Origin: Diadophis punctatus similis
Taxonomy: Eukaryota > Chordata > Lepidosauria > Squamata > Dipsadidae
DNA length: 64,000 nt
Assembly: GCA_023053685.1 (NCBI GenBank)
Contig: JALIGW010000032.1
Span: 5,280,343-5,344,342, forward strand
Reading direction: 5' to 3'
Shown here: one piece after another, positions 63,735-64,000 of the stretch
How the letters are laid out: each line of letters opens with the position of its first letter
Position numbering within the stretch: position 1 is the first letter of the stretch
Notes under the pieces: model-generated
Database searches by the model: none
Told to the model about the DNA's origin: nothing
What the model saw: the letters and a program-made list of their open reading frames with translations, nothing else
Position numbers and translations under genes: made by a program

Positions 63735-64000
63735 GTGATGGTTGTCCCAAAGGTGCTTTTTCAAGAGGCAACTGCCTGGTTTCTCTTTGAAGGCATTTCT
63801 CTTCTCATCCAAGAAGCTTCTTCAGGTCTGACTGGATGGTGGGGAATGGAAAGATTTATACTCCTTGCAGACAGCTGGTCATTTGCATCCTTTTAGAGGG
63901 TCGTTGAGGCCCCTGTGAGGTTTATCTGTGTCCTCAGGGACACCTGAGTGGTGCAAATGGGTGTGGAGCCTTCTTGGGACTGCTGAAAGGACGGTGTTGT
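63735..64000 (-). mobile_element. Penelope-like tail, family C, reverse
   Basis: ccaaaggtgctttttcaagag, then cttctcatccaagaagcttc, very like 34360-34600. It runs off the window end. Confidence 0.5.

Noticed and set aside
63238..63790. Forward frames of 166 and 127 codons
   Set aside because: Antisense shadows of a solo LTR with no recognised domain.

Overview
The window looks like a stretch of squamate reptile DNA, most likely from a snake, made almost entirely of transposable elements and simple repeats. The evidence is the mixture of families seen together: many 5'-truncated CR1/L3 LINE copies whose 3' ends run into (ATTCT)n or octamer arrays, a tRNA-derived SINE of the Sauria type, RTE/BovB-like, L1, L2-like and Rex-like LINE pieces, several hAT-type MITE families, and Penelope-like tails. 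I found no convincing host protein-coding exon, no tRNA or rRNA gene, and nothing bacterial.

Layout. 1-2035: L1-type element with an open ORF1 and no ORF2. 2036-8600: CR1 tails, pentanucleotide arrays, a hAT MITE with a perfect 8-bp duplication, a TA-flanked MITE and tandem Penelope-like tail units. 8600-17640: solo LTR, more Penelope-like units, and nested CR1/MITE/SINE insertions, including three MITEs stacked in one CR1 copy (14565-15900). 17860-24597: an L1 RT fragment, a long decayed CR1 RT copy, an AT-rich minus-strand element of unknown type with a 142-residue ORF, an RTE copy split by a Rex-like LINE, and another LINE tail split by CR1. 24598-25292: three different satellite-like arrays around a fold-back MITE. 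25870-30932: CR1, a MITE split by a 921-bp solo LTR, a U2 snRNA fragment, a polypurine block and a 324-bp hairpin MITE. 31310-35600: Penelope-like tails, very long microsatellites and a Rex-like LINE end.

35875-40492 is the most striking unit: a complete Ty1/copia retrotransposon with two 266-bp LTRs that look identical by eye, a 5-bp target duplication, an uninterrupted 1,328-residue Gag-Pol frame with all catalytic residues, a polypurine tract, and a primer-binding site complementary to the anticodon arm of initiator tRNA-Met, as in Drosophila copia.

41068-50900: more MITEs of the same families (several with perfect 8-bp duplications), CR1 copies and a large CR1-derived octamer array. 50911-54505: a nearly full-length L2/CR1-group LINE broken by a few stops and frameshifts. 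54506-64000: microsatellites, a nested L1/SINE insertion, further CR1 and MITE copies, Penelope-like pieces and a solo LTR sitting between inverted Penelope-like tails.

The elements interact: CR1 copies serve as landing sites for hAT MITEs, SINEs and Penelope-like elements, and CR1 and L2 tails appear to seed most of the microsatellites. Family names rest on recognised motifs and remembered family features, not on database searches.
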